Below, one piece after another: positions 17,995-27,058 of a DNA stretch of 51,132 nucleotides; the first letter of the stretch is position 1; each line of letters opens with the position of its first letter. The notes below the pieces were generated by a model. The model was not told the origin of the DNA. It worked only from the letters and a program-made list of their open reading frames with translations, and made no database searches. The stretch is from the NCBI GenBank assembly GCA_017479265.1, contig JAFVCK010000053.1, positions 1 to 51,132 of the forward strand, written 5' to 3'. The DNA comes from Bacteroidales bacterium (GTDB taxonomy: Bacteria; Bacteroidota; Bacteroidia; Bacteroidales; UBA932). Made by a program: the position numbers and the translations under genes.

Positions 17995-19098
17995 ATGTCC
18001 CTTAAATGCGGTATAGTCGGACTGCCCAACGTAGGCAAATCGACACTGTTCAATTGCATAAGCTCCGGCAAGGCCCAGAGCGCCAATTTTCCTTTCTGTA
18101 CCATAGAGCCCAACCTCGGCTCGACCAATGTGCCCGACAAGAGGCTTGAGGTGCTGAGCGATATCTGCAAGCCCAAAAGGACCATACCGGCCACTGTGGA
18201 CATAGTGGACATAGCCGGTCTGGTGAAGGGTGCAAGCAAGGGTGAAGGTCTTGGCAATCAGTTCCTTGCGAACATCAGGGAGACGGATGCCATACTCCAT
18301 GTACTGCGCTGCTTCGACGATGGCAACATAGTGCATGTGGACGGCAGCGTGGACCCGGTGAGGGACAAGGAAGTGGTGGATGCCGAGTTGCAGATAAAGG
18401 ACCTTGACACGGTGGAGTCCCGCCTGGCCAAGGTAAAGAAGCAGGCCACGACGGGCGGCGACAAGGAGGCCAAGAAACTGGCAGACCTTCTGGAGAGATA
18501 CCGCGCAGCCCTTCTGGAGGGCAAGTCCTGCCGCACTGTCGAACTGATGAACGCGGAGGAGGAGCAGATGGCGAAGGAACTGTACCTTCTGACCAACAAG
18601 CCCGTCCTGTATGTCTGCAACGTTGACGAGGCTTCAGCCGCGGGCGGCAATGCATACGTGGACGCAGTGAGGGAGGCGGTCAAGGACGAGAATGCGGGAA
18701 TACTTGTGATTGCGGCAAAGACGGAGGCGGAAATAGCTGAAATAGAGGACTACGAGGACAGGCAGATGTTCCTTTCGGAGCTCGGTCTCGAGGAGTCCGG
18801 CGTGACTCGCCTTATACAGGGAGCATACAGCCTGCTGGGACTTCAGACTTTCTTTACAGCAGGTGCCGACGAGTGCCGTGCATGGACCATCTGCAAGGGC
18901 GACAAGGCTCCCAAGGCGGCCGGTGTCATACACAGCGATTTCGAGAAGGGTTTCATAAGGGCCGAAGTCATAAAATACGAGGATTTCGTTAATTACAAGT
19001 CAGAGGCTGCGGTGAGGGCCGCCGGCAAGATGGGGATAGAAGGCAAGGATTACGTGGTCCAGGACGGAGACATAATGCACTTCCTTTTCAATGTGTAA
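17995..19098 (+). CDS. ychF: Redox-regulated ATPase YchF (Obg-like)
   Basis: A cytoplasmic P-loop protein of the Obg/YchF group that prefers ATP and associates with ribosomes. The 367 residues have G1 GLPNVGKSTLFN at 8, switch regions and G3 DIVDIAGLVKGASKGEGLGNQFL, NKPVLYVCNVDE in place of a classical NKxD, a helical insertion and the C-terminal TGS domain (FFTAGADECRAWTICKGDKAPKAAGVIHSDFEKGFIRAEV, positions about 283-322). It ends GDIMHFLFNV as usual. Divergent from the EEP gene and followed by a terminator. Confidence 0.97.
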   Translation: MSLKCGIVGLPNVGKSTLFNCISSGKAQSANFPFCTIEPNLGSTNVPDKRLEVLSDICKPKRTIPATVDIVDIAGLVKGASKGEGLGNQFLANIRETDAILHVLRCFDDGNIVHVDGSVDPVRDKEVVDAELQIKDLDTVESRLAKVKKQATTGGDKEAKKLADLLERYRAALLEGKSCRTVELMNAEEEQMAKELYLLTNKPVLYVCNVDEASAAGGNAYVDAVREAVKDENAGILVIAAKTEAEIAEIEDYEDRQMFLSELGLEESGVTRLIQGAYSLLGLQTFFTAGADECRAWTICKGDKAPKAAGVIHSDFEKGFIRAEVIKYEDFVNYKSEAAVRAAGKMGIEGKDYVVQDGDIMHFLFNV

Positions 19099-19115
19099 CT
19101 AATTGAATGACAATA

Positions 19116-19153
19116 AAAAATACCGCCGGGGACTTGCATCTCCGGCGGTTTTC
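19116..19153 (+). terminator. Bidirectional terminator between ychF and the PpiD-like gene
   Basis: An 11-bp stem (19122-19132 with 19139-19149, one G-T pair) closes a six-base loop. TTTTC follows on the plus strand and an AAAAAA run precedes it, so both converging genes can end here. Confidence 0.88.
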
Positions 19154-19170
19154 ATTTATGCAGCCTTCTG

Positions 19171-21261
19171 TTAGAAGAACCTTGCGCGGTTGTCCTTCAC
19201 GTCGGCATCCTCCATCATGACGGGGATGATGCTCTGGACGGTGTAGGCTGTCATCTGTGCATCACGTGAACGGGCATCGTCCTCGGTGAAGAAAGCACCT
19301 GTGTCACGGCCCTTTACGGTATATACATAGACACCGATATTACCCTTGACGGGACCGCAGACAACACCCTCGGGTGAATTGCTGGCGGCACCTATGAAAG
19401 CAGGGTCGAGGCCGTAGCTTCCCATGGAAGAGAAGGAAACGCCGCTCTGGCTGCTGACAGTGGTACCGAGTTTCTCGGCGACGGCCTGGATATCGGTAAG
19501 ACCTGCAATCTGCTCCTTGACCTCGGCAGCCTTCTTCTCAACGGCCTTTTCGCGATAGAGAATAGGGCGTATCCTCTCGGAGACCTCCTCGACGGTAGCA
19601 TAACCTTCCTTGTGGGCTGCCTTGACGGCGGCGATGAAGAAATAGTTGTTGTCAACCGTGATGATACCGGAGACCTTGCCGGGCTTGTTCTCGAATGCCC
19701 AACGGGTGATTTCCTTGGTGTTGTCGATGGAACCGAGCTTGTCGGAACTCTCGAGCATGCCGTTCACGGGGTGTGAATAGACACCGAGGGTATCGACAGC
19801 CTTGCGATAGTTCTCATAACTGCCTGCCGCTGCCGTAGCGAACTTGTTGGCACGGGTATAGAAGCTGTTGAAGGTCTCCTTGCTGGCAAGGGCGTCCTTC
19901 TCCAGAACTGCAACCTGCTTCTTGGCAACAGGAGCTGTCCTGCGGGTCACGAGCACCACGTGGGAACCGTAGTTGGTCTTGAGGGTGAAAGGCTCGCCGA
20001 CCTTAGCGTCGGTGAGAACAGACTCGAATCCGGGGAGCATGCGGTTCTGGGTAAGCCAGCCGAGGCTGCCTGCCTCACCGTCCACGGAGTTCCGCTGGTC
20101 AACCGAATAAACGGCTGCAAGAGCGGAGAAATTCTCACCCTTCTTGGCCACTGCGCAAACGCTGTCGGCAAGATGGGCGGCATTGTCACCGGTGAAGAGA
20201 ATGTGCTTTACATAAGCTGAATCGGGAATCTGCCTGGAATCCATGACGCGGGCTACGTAGAAATTGTTCTTTGCCCGGACAATCTCGGAAACACCCCTGC
20301 CGTTGTTCCATACGAAATCCTCGATACCGGGAGCGACGCTGCGCAGCTCGCCTGCCTTGTACCAGTACTCGGACCAGGGCCTGTCTGAATTCTTCATCAG
20401 GAAGGCCTTCATGTTGTCTGCAGCGGCGAATTCCTCAACCATGGAAGCGATGTCTTCCTTGGTGGCGGCAATGTCAGTTGCAGAAGGAACAACCTCATAC
20501 ACAACATATTCGATGTCGCGGGAAGACTGCTGCTTGTAGTTCTTCTTATGAGCGTCGTAGTAGGCCTTGATTTCGTTGGAAGAGACCACGATGGTGGAAT
20601 CTATGCCGTATGCTACAGGGAGCATTACGAAATCAACGTCGGTGGTGGTATTGTTCTCGGCGATGTCGCGACGGAGCTCCAGGGCGTTCACATAGGATCC
20701 TGCAGCGAACAGGGAGGCATATTTCTCATAGTATGCCTGGTTCACCACTGAAGACTGGAGATAGTCCCAATACCTGCGGAGTGCAGGGTCGGAGTCCACG
20801 TTCTGGATGAAGGAGATGAACTGGCTGCGTGAGAAGGAGCCGCTCTCGTCCATGAAGACGGGATTCTGGGCGATGAGGGGAGAAAGGTTGTTGCCGCTGG
20901 TGAGGTCAACAAGCTCATTTTCACCTACATAGATACCGGCCTTGTTGGCGTTCTTGACAAAAAGATGCTTGTAGATAAGGTTCTGCCATGCAGCGTCCCT
21001 GGTCTGGGCCTGCTGCTCGGCGTTGAGAGAACGGCCTCCTGTGAGCATTTCATTGATGGATGCGATATGGTCCACGTCTTCCTTGAAGTCGGTGTAGGAA
21101 ATGGCCTTTCCGTTAATCTCGCCTACGTCATATTTTGATGACATATTCTGAAATGCGGAGGCTATCTCGCTGGGATCGACGATAAACAGAAGCAGACCCA
21201 ATGCGACAAGGGCTGTCGCAAGGATGCCGAACTTGGTTCGAATAGTTTCGAGTTGTGCCAT
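19171..21261 (-). CDS. Peptidylprolyl isomerase, PpiD/SurA-like membrane-anchored chaperone
   Basis: 696 residues with one N-terminal membrane helix (about 12-28, FGILATALVALGLLLFIVDP) and a long periplasmic part. A SurA-N-like region (about 35-180, GEINGKAISYTDFKEDV) is followed by a parvulin domain (about 345-450: SAYVKHILFTGD, FSALAAVYSVD, GSLGWLTQNRMLPGFE, GSHVVLVTRR) and further helical segments. This is the PpiD plan: it helps outer-membrane and secreted proteins fold as they leave the Sec channel. It is the last gene of the minus-strand envelope group that starts with coaX, 82 bases after lptC. Related clusters often have a CorC/GldE-like gene in that spacer; none fits here. Confidence 0.9.
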   Translation of the reverse strand: MAQLETIRTKFGILATALVALGLLLFIVDPSEIASAFQNMSSKYDVGEINGKAISYTDFKEDVDHIASINEMLTGGRSLNAEQQAQTRDAAWQNLIYKHLFVKNANKAGIYVGENELVDLTSGNNLSPLIAQNPVFMDESGSFSRSQFISFIQNVDSDPALRRYWDYLQSSVVNQAYYEKYASLFAAGSYVNALELRRDIAENNTTTDVDFVMLPVAYGIDSTIVVSSNEIKAYYDAHKKNYKQQSSRDIEYVVYEVVPSATDIAATKEDIASMVEEFAAADNMKAFLMKNSDRPWSEYWYKAGELRSVAPGIEDFVWNNGRGVSEIVRAKNNFYVARVMDSRQIPDSAYVKHILFTGDNAAHLADSVCAVAKKGENFSALAAVYSVDQRNSVDGEAGSLGWLTQNRMLPGFESVLTDAKVGEPFTLKTNYGSHVVLVTRRTAPVAKKQVAVLEKDALASKETFNSFYTRANKFATAAAGSYENYRKAVDTLGVYSHPVNGMLESSDKLGSIDNTKEITRWAFENKPGKVSGIITVDNNYFFIAAVKAAHKEGYATVEEVSERIRPILYREKAVEKKAAEVKEQIAGLTDIQAVAEKLGTTVSSQSGVSFSSMGSYGLDPAFIGAASNSPEGVVCGPVKGNIGVYVYTVKGRDTGAFFTEDDARSRDAQMTAYTVQSIIPVMMEDADVKDNRARFF

Positions 21262-21343
21262 TATGTTAAATAATTTTAAATTTCCATATAGGACCGCGAA
21301 GTTAATAAATTTCCTTCAAATCACCATCATTTTGAGCAAGTTT

Positions 21344-21976
21344 CTACCTTTTACGCAGCAACGGGCCTATAAAATTGGCCGAGTCTATGACAACTTTGGT
21401 AGTATCCTGCACCACCACGGAGTAACTGTTGAAAGGACGGTGTATGATGGAATTCCTCGCCTTCTCGTCCGAATGCATGCCGTATCCCTGCATGAAAACG
21501 TCCGGAGAATACAGCCTTATGTAGCAATCGGTGTATATTTCCTGCTTTTTCCTGTCCCAGTAGAGGGTATCCGTCTCCATGGTCTCGTTCTTTATGATAT
21601 TGCGCACCACGACGTTGCCGTATGCCTTCCAGGTCTCCTTGTCCTTCTTCTTGTGGGTGACGTGCTGGGCCTCGTTGGCCGTGATGGTGGTCTCCAGGTT
21701 GCCCTCGTCATCGTAAGAATAGACCTTGAGCCCTCCGGTGAACAGTTCCCTGGTCATGGTGTCGGTCTCGAAACGCTGCAGCGCGGCCGTAGCCACCCTC
21801 ATCTGCAGCTTGCCGTTGCCGCTCTGTATCATGTACATGCTGTCAACGGTCTGCAGTGGGGTCTTGGCAAGGTCGAGCACCTGGGCCTCGGAGAGTTTGT
21901 GCTTGCAGGAAAAGAGAATGATAGCAACCGCCGTTGCAGCTGCTATCATCCTAAATATGACCGCTATGTTTTTCAA
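21344..21976 (-). CDS. lptC: LPS export protein LptC
   Basis: Bitopic or lipid-anchored periplasmic component of the Lpt bridge that carries lipopolysaccharide to the outer membrane. 210 residues: a hydrophobic N-terminal segment ending in a lipobox-like ILFSC (Cys24), then a beta-jellyroll with the family's features (KVYSYDDEGNLETTITANEAQH, KKDKETWKAYGNVVVRN, TLYWDRKKQEIYTD). The frame opens with TTG at 21976, three bases after the stop of the TPR gene; the first ATG (21949) would remove the basic residues that precede the hydrophobic core, so TTG is probably the true start. Confidence 0.88.
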   Translation of the reverse strand: MKNIAVIFRMIAAATAVAIILFSCKHKLSEAQVLDLAKTPLQTVDSMYMIQSGNGKLQMRVATAALQRFETDTMTRELFTGGLKVYSYDDEGNLETTITANEAQHVTHKKKDKETWKAYGNVVVRNIIKNETMETDTLYWDRKKQEIYTDCYIRLYSPDVFMQGYGMHSDEKARNSIIHRPFNSYSVVVQDTTKVVIDSANFIGPLLRKR

Positions 21977-21979
21977 CTT

Positions 21980-23308
21980 TTATTTCTGGGTCCTGACCGT
22001 TGTGACGGCCCTCATGCCTCCGCAGGAGACGGTGTAGGACTGGCCGTTGGTCAAATCGTACATGAACGCATCCTCGGTCTTGGGGAAGTAAACGCTGTAC
22101 TGGCCTATCATGCGGTTGCACTCGTCGGCGAGGGAAGGATCCGCTGCCTTTGCCTTCTGCATGTAGTCGCAAGCCACCCAGTAAGGGGAACGGCGGGCAA
22201 TCTCGTCGCCACCGCAAGAAGTTGAACCCCAGATGGTTCCCATCAGGAAGAATGCCTTGCCCTTGAAGGACTCGTCCAAGTCGGCGGCCTTCTGTGCGGC
22301 TGCAAAGCCCTTGGAAGGCATGCTGTTCTTGACGCAGTAGGTTGCAAACTCATAGTTGTATCCTGCAAGGGTCGCGACATCCAGTTCGGATGATGCGAGG
22401 GTCTCCTCCATATACTTGACAGCCACGTCCTTGTTGTTCCTGGCGGCATTGAGCCTGTAGAGGAAGTAGGCGCTCTGGGCTGAAGGATTGAGCTTGTGCA
22501 TGGAGGTCACTGCATTGAGATACAGGTCGTTGTCGATGCAATCCTCGGTGGAACTCATCATCTTGACGATGTTGGTCACAAGGTCCAGATTGTCGGGATC
22601 GGCCTCGTAGCGGGGAGTGAACAGAGCGATAAGGTTGTCGCAGCTGGCCACCCTGCTGCCGATGAACAGGCCTTCCATGTCGGAACGCACCTTGGCGAGG
22701 GACTCCTTCTCGGCATCGTTCGAAGGCTTGGACTCGTCGATGAGGGCGATGTTCCTCTGGTAGGTGTTGATAACCTTCTCTGCATCAAGTTCTTCGCCCT
22801 GGAAGAGCTCGATTGCGGAATTGAGGTTCCAAAGAAGCAGGCTGCCCTTTGCCTCGGCCCCGATCTTGGATATAATCTCCTCGGTGCCCTTGTATATCTT
22901 CTCGCTGTCGCCCTTGTAGAAGTTGACTATGTCGGTTCCCTTGTTGTTGAGAGCCGAAACGGTGTATTTGGGATAATACTCCACGCGGGTGTCGTGCAGG
23001 GTCATCAGGGTATCGATGAGGGCTGCGCGGTACAGCTTGTTGGCCATGTTCTTGTTGATGAGGCGGCGTACGAGGGTGGTACCGTCGGTGAATATGCTCT
23101 GGCGCGCCTGAGGAGGGCAAATCTTGTAGGCCTTCCTCCAGTTGGGGAGAGCTTCGTCGTAATTCTTCTGCTTGAAGTACTCAGTGTAGTAGGAGAGGTA
23201 CTTGATGCACTCGGCGCTGTCTGCTCCATACTTGCTCTGGGCCTTTGAGGAGAATCCGCCAAGGGCTACAATCATGGCCATCGCGGCCGCAACTACAAAT
23301 CTTTTCAT
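21980..23308 (-). CDS. Exported TPR-like protein of the envelope cluster
   Basis: About 442 residues. The signal peptide MKRFVVAAAMAMIVALGGFSSKAQS is followed by TPR-like helical pairs throughout (YYTEYFKQKNYDEALPNWRKAYKICP, YFLYRLNAARNNKDVAVKYMEE, FAAAQKAADLDESFKGKAFFLMG) and a short C-terminal beta tail with paired Cys. It has no catalytic motif. Homologues sit between the outer-membrane barrel gene and lptC in Bacteroidales, which suggests a scaffold role in envelope assembly. In-frame ATGs at 23329 and 23350 would add 7 or 14 residues ahead of the signal peptide; the ATG at 23308 gives the cleanest signal sequence, though 23329 is possible. Confidence 0.8.
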   Translation of the reverse strand: MKRFVVAAAMAMIVALGGFSSKAQSKYGADSAECIKYLSYYTEYFKQKNYDEALPNWRKAYKICPPQARQSIFTDGTTLVRRLINKNMANKLYRAALIDTLMTLHDTRVEYYPKYTVSALNNKGTDIVNFYKGDSEKIYKGTEEIISKIGAEAKGSLLLWNLNSAIELFQGEELDAEKVINTYQRNIALIDESKPSNDAEKESLAKVRSDMEGLFIGSRVASCDNLIALFTPRYEADPDNLDLVTNIVKMMSSTEDCIDNDLYLNAVTSMHKLNPSAQSAYFLYRLNAARNNKDVAVKYMEETLASSELDVATLAGYNYEFATYCVKNSMPSKGFAAAQKAADLDESFKGKAFFLMGTIWGSTSCGGDEIARRSPYWVACDYMQKAKAADPSLADECNRMIGQYSVYFPKTEDAFMYDLTNGQSYTVSCGGMRAVTTVRTQK

Positions 23309-23363
23309 AGCGTTATTCACTTTAATCATATTATCTTCAATTATTTGCACATATCAGAGTCCG

Positions 23364-24716
23364 TTACTGGTATCTCTGCTTGACAAACCATACGTCGTGG
23401 ATGCTGAATCCGATGACGAAGGATATGTAAGTCTCCCGAACCATGTTCGAGGCCAAACTCCCGCGGCGGCTTATGTCCATTCCGAGGGTGAGTGAGTTGT
23501 ACAGGGGCGCTCCGCTGTATGAACTTATCCTCATTGGAATGGTTATGCCAAAAGTCATGCCATAAGATGAAACGGTGTTGCCGTCGAGCTTGTAATAAGC
23601 CGTATCATAATATCCTCCAATCCTGTACGCGAAGGTTTTCATCACATAACGGATGTCGTTTCGGTTGGGTATATATTCGAATCCGGCGCGGAAACTGTTG
23701 GAAACTGCTGCGGAGAACGGCAGGGAAGAAACGGCCGTTCCGCCTACATTGGCGAAACCTGGAGTCGTATCCAGTCCCTTGCCGGCCCATCCGGAGCGCA
23801 TCCAGTTGAATTCCACTGTCCATTTCTCGGGCTTGCGGAGGGATATTCCGACACCTATTTCGTCAGCCATGCGCACGTTGCCGGACTTTCGCAGTGTATC
23901 CACCCTGTGGGAAAGGGTATCGGTCTTTACCGGAGAAACGCCGTAGCGGAAGTCAGTGACATAGCCTCCCATCTTGTTGGCCAGTTTGTAGGTCGCTCCG
24001 ACGGTAAGGTACATGTCCTTTATAGGCTGCTCGTACTGAACTCCGAACTTGCCGCTGATGCCGTTCAGGGACATTTCGAATCCCGTCTCGAGGTCCCTGT
24101 AGGAATCGGAGGCGAAGGACATGTTGTAGTTCTTCTCTATGTTGCCTATGTAGTAGATGAACTGCGCTCCTACGGAGAAACGGTTCCAGAAGGTGGCCGC
24201 GCCTCCGGCATACAACTGGTATATTCCGCCGTCGCCGTTGGCATCATACTCCACGGAACCGGTGGTACCTATGATGGAAGGGTCGGTGATACGGCGGCTG
24301 AAGCCGTAACTGACGCTGCTGTAAGGCGATATGCCGAAAATGAAAGCGGACTTGCGCCAAATGGGGACCGTAAAGGCGAAATTATTGATATTGAAGGTGT
24401 TGCGCCCTGCACGGACATTGCCTTGACGATAAATATTGTTGCTCTGCACCACACCGAAATCAGCCATGAAGGCGAGGGTGTCGCGGGCAGTTATGGCGGC
24501 TGGATTGCTGACATTGATATACCTTCTGTCGCGTCCTGCAATGCCTACTCCGCCCATGGTCTTGCTATATGCCGACCCCTGCCTGTAAATGTCGCCAACG
24601 CCGTATATGGAATATGGCGAATAACCTGTCTCCGCACCGTCCTGGGCACGTGCAGGCAGGAAGAAAAGCAGGGCGAAAAGGCCTGCGGTCAAAGCGCTAC
24701 AAAACTTTCTTGACAT
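23364..24716 (-). CDS. Outer-membrane beta-barrel protein of the coaX-lptC cluster
   Basis: 450 residues. The signal peptide MSRKFCSALTAGLFALLFFLPARA is followed by SPYSIYGVGDIYRQGSAYSKTMGGVGIAGRD, the typical opening of a FadL/PorV-like Bacteroidota barrel family, and then a run of amphipathic strands rich in Gly, Tyr and Phe with turns. It lies in the outer membrane; the cargo is unknown. Its start overlaps the end of coaX by 20 bases, and the TPR gene follows, so these are translationally linked. There is no sign of truncation; the C-terminus is FSIHDVWFVKQRYQ. Confidence 0.85.
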   Translation of the reverse strand: MSRKFCSALTAGLFALLFFLPARAQDGAETGYSPYSIYGVGDIYRQGSAYSKTMGGVGIAGRDRRYINVSNPAAITARDTLAFMADFGVVQSNNIYRQGNVRAGRNTFNINNFAFTVPIWRKSAFIFGISPYSSVSYGFSRRITDPSIIGTTGSVEYDANGDGGIYQLYAGGAATFWNRFSVGAQFIYYIGNIEKNYNMSFASDSYRDLETGFEMSLNGISGKFGVQYEQPIKDMYLTVGATYKLANKMGGYVTDFRYGVSPVKTDTLSHRVDTLRKSGNVRMADEIGVGISLRKPEKWTVEFNWMRSGWAGKGLDTTPGFANVGGTAVSSLPFSAAVSNSFRAGFEYIPNRNDIRYVMKTFAYRIGGYYDTAYYKLDGNTVSSYGMTFGITIPMRISSYSGAPLYNSLTLGMDISRRGSLASNMVRETYISFVIGFSIHDVWFVKQRYQ

Positions 24717-25422
24717 ACTCGTCAGCTATTAATGCCAACCCCATCAACACGAGGTTACAAACTACAAATATCGAGTTTTTAATCCTTTTTGCAAAATAAT
24801 TCGCATCTCCACCCGTAAATACCACCACATTTTCGGGGTGAAGAGCTATATATCCCTCTATTTCAAACATTATGCCCGAAACGGTTCCGGCCTCTATCGA
24901 GGCGGTCAGGGAATCTCCCATAAGACCGGGCTCGGAGGGGGTGTCTATGAGAGGCAGCGCCCTGGAATAACGGTTCAGGGCCTTGAACCTCGTGCGGCAG
25001 CCAAGGGAAATGTTGCCTCCCAAGTAGCGGCCCTCCCCGTCAGTGATATCGACGGTCAGGGTGGTGCCGAAATCCACAACGGTGCAGCCCTTGCCCTTGA
25101 ACAGATAGCGTGCGGCAGACAGGGAAGCAATCCTGTCCGGAGTCAGCCAAAGAGGAAATCCGTACTGCGCAAGTACTTGTGAATGAGCGGAATCCAATAT
25201 CAGAAGACGATGACATTCGCTCCTGTAGGCCGCCTCGTCGGAGGAGGATATGTTATACACCGAAGATATTACCATCACGTCGGCCTTCTCGCGTACGGTC
25301 AGAGAGAGTATGAAATTCCTCACCCTCTCACCCTGATAGCGGAAAGTCTTGCCAAGGGTCATTCCTTCAGACCAGGTAGCCTTGACTGCGGTGTTTCCTA
25401 TGTCTATAATCAAATTCGCCAT
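24697..25422 (-). CDS. coaX: Type III pantothenate kinase
   Basis: Phosphorylates pantothenate in the first step of coenzyme A synthesis, in the cytoplasm. About 241 residues from MANLIIDIGNTAVKATW. The ASKHA-fold motifs are the phosphate-1 loop DIGNTAVK, VVDFGTTLTVDIT with LGGNISLG, and VVFTGGDANYFAKRI. The pantothenate-binding stretch GCRTRFKALN is also present. The frame is open 14 codons further up, but that extension crosses the promoter at 25442-25472, so the ATG at 25422 is the start. It leads the operon coaX - barrel - TPR - lptC - ppiD. Confidence 0.94.
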   Translation of the reverse strand: MANLIIDIGNTAVKATWSEGMTLGKTFRYQGERVRNFILSLTVREKADVMVISSVYNISSSDEAAYRSECHRLLILDSAHSQVLAQYGFPLWLTPDRIASLSAARYLFKGKGCTVVDFGTTLTVDITDGEGRYLGGNISLGCRTRFKALNRYSRALPLIDTPSEPGLMGDSLTASIEAGTVSGIMFEIEGYIALHPENVVVFTGGDANYFAKRIKNSIFVVCNLVLMGLALIADEYVKKVL

Positions 25423-25441
25423 CGCGCACACAACAAGAGCG

Positions 25442-25472
25442 CAAATATAAGAAAAAGCACCCACATTTCAAA
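25442..25472 (-). promoter_or_regulatory. Canonical Bacteroidota promoter of the coaX envelope operon
   Basis: On the minus strand TTTG (25469-25472) is followed after exactly 19 bp by TATATTTG (25442-25449), a full match to the -33/-7 consensus of the primary Bacteroidota sigma factor. The start of transcription is expected a few bases before 25436, with the coaX ATG at 25422. The -33 box lies in the loop of the terminator of the preceding gene. Confidence 0.85.
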
Positions 25473-25486
25473 CTGAGGGTGCCTTT
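25452..25486 (-). terminator. Terminator of the EEP-phosphoesterase gene, overlapping the coaX promoter
   Basis: On the minus strand GGCACCC... pairs with GGGTGC (25477-25482 with 25457-25462) across a 14-base loop, followed by TTTTTC. It ends transcription of the 25509-27056 gene while its loop supplies the -33 box of coaX. Confidence 0.75.
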
Positions 25487-25508
25487 AAAGTGCTTAAGGA
25501 AGTACTAT

Positions 25509-27056
25509 TTACCAGATTGAGACGGGACCTATGCCCTCCGGAAGAGGAGTAGCCACGTATTCGGCTATCACATCGTCATCACTTACGTTGACTATCCAGA
25601 ATCCGGGATAACCCCGTGCAAGGGCGTTTCCTATGGCTCCGCCGTTTATAAACTGTATTCCGTCATATACGGCATAGTTGTCCATGTGCGTATGACCTGA
25701 GAAAACAGCCTCCACGCCGTGCTCCTTGAGCATGTCTATATACTTGGTTCTCTTGGACTTGGGGAAGTTGAAATAGTCCTCGGCCTCGTCTATTTCATGC
25801 CTTATTATGGGGCAGTGCATGAATACGAAGCGGTGCTTGCATTTTTTGGCCGCTTCAAGCTGTCCGACAAGCCAGTCCCACTGCTCGGCTTCCGCTTCTT
25901 CGGCACCGTCCTTAACGCAGTTGCTGTCGATTCCTATGAAGGCGCAGTCGTTCCGCACCACGGAAAAGCGTACATAACCCCTGAGTTCCAGATACTTCTG
26001 AAGGTTTTTCTCGTTGAAAGGAGGAATGTCGTGGTTGCCTGGAATTTCATAGACCTCGATGGAGGGGTCTATCTTGGCCATGTTCGCACGGTAAATGGAG
26101 TCCTGGAGTTCCCAGCCCTCTTTCCACGGAGCGTCTATCAAATCGCCTGTATTGACCACCAGAAGGGGCTTTATCCTGTTGATTTCTATAGTGGCGGCAT
26201 TGAAAAGGGAGTCGGAATGCATGCAGCCGGAGTTGTAGTCGAAGAATCCTACCTGGGTGTCCGTCATGGAAATGAAGTTGAATGACTTGCGACGGGGACC
26301 CACCTTGAGTTCGGCATATACGGGAAGATGGTCCGATGCCTTGGCAACGTCAATTCCATTTATCTCCTTGACTACCTTGCTCTTAACAAGTTCAACGCTA
26401 CGGGCGGTCTTGAGGTAGAAAATATAGTCTATGCACTTTTCGGCATTCTCCGAAGGATAGGTATTCTCAATCGGGGATACCCTCTCCCAGATATGGGAAA
26501 GTTCTTCGATGACGGGACTCTCCGGGGTGGCGTTCATGTCGCCGCACAGCAGCACAGGCTTGTCGTAACCGGTGTAATGGAGGGCGAACCAGTCGTTCAA
26601 ATCCCTGGCCTGCAATACATTGGCTCCTGTCTTGCTGACATCCAGATGGGTAGAGGCCAGCACATAGTCCTTGGTCTCTATGACGGCTATGCTTCGAGGT
26701 TCGTAACCGCCGTGGGCATCCAGATTGACCGTTTCGCTGGAAATGATGTCCGCCTTTGAGAGGATGCCGTTGCCGTAAGCGCCGCCGGCAAAGGGGAAGG
26801 CAGATGCGAAATGGAGGGAGGAAAGTCCTGATACTGAGGACAGTTCCTTAAGCTGGAAGGAATTGTGACGGTTATTGCAACTGTCGAGTTCATTGAGGGA
26901 AACAACGTCGGCATCCAGGGCCTTGATTATCCCGGCGACATCGGGAATGCTATTCTCCTGGAACTTGCCGAAACTGCCTACGTTGTATGTCAACACCTTG
27001 ATTTTCGGGGTGCATGATATCAGCAGCACCGCGATTATGGGTAAAATTTTCTTCAT
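25509..27056 (-). CDS. Lipoprotein fusing an EEP domain and a calcineurin-like phosphoesterase
   Basis: 515 residues with lipobox Cys15 (LLISCT). Residues 18-252 are an EEP domain: TYNVGSFG, LNELD (Glu56), STHLDVS (His137), GDMNATPESP (172) and SDHLPVYAEL (241). Residues 258-515 are a calcineurin-like metallophosphoesterase: TDTQVGFFD (a D-x-Q first motif, as in CPPED1-like proteins), NTGDLID (304), GNHDIPP (340), FMHCPIIRH and SGHTHMDNY (454). Both active sites look complete. The protein is anchored outside the cytoplasm and could remove two phosphate groups in turn, for example a phosphodiester then a monoester, but the substrate is unknown. It begins two bases after the GH97 gene stop, so the two share a transcript. 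Confidence 0.88.
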   Translation of the reverse strand: MKKILPIIAVLLISCTPKIKVLTYNVGSFGKFQENSIPDVAGIIKALDADVVSLNELDSCNNRHNSFQLKELSSVSGLSSLHFASAFPFAGGAYGNGILSKADIISSETVNLDAHGGYEPRSIAVIETKDYVLASTHLDVSKTGANVLQARDLNDWFALHYTGYDKPVLLCGDMNATPESPVIEELSHIWERVSPIENTYPSENAEKCIDYIFYLKTARSVELVKSKVVKEINGIDVAKASDHLPVYAELKVGPRRKSFNFISMTDTQVGFFDYNSGCMHSDSLFNAATIEINRIKPLLVVNTGDLIDAPWKEGWELQDSIYRANMAKIDPSIEVYEIPGNHDIPPFNEKNLQKYLELRGYVRFSVVRNDCAFIGIDSNCVKDGAEEAEAEQWDWLVGQLEAAKKCKHRFVFMHCPIIRHEIDEAEDYFNFPKSKRTKYIDMLKEHGVEAVFSGHTHMDNYAVYDGIQFINGGAIGNALARGYPGFWIVNVSDDDVIAEYVATPLPEGIGPVSIW

Positions 27057-27058
27057 CT

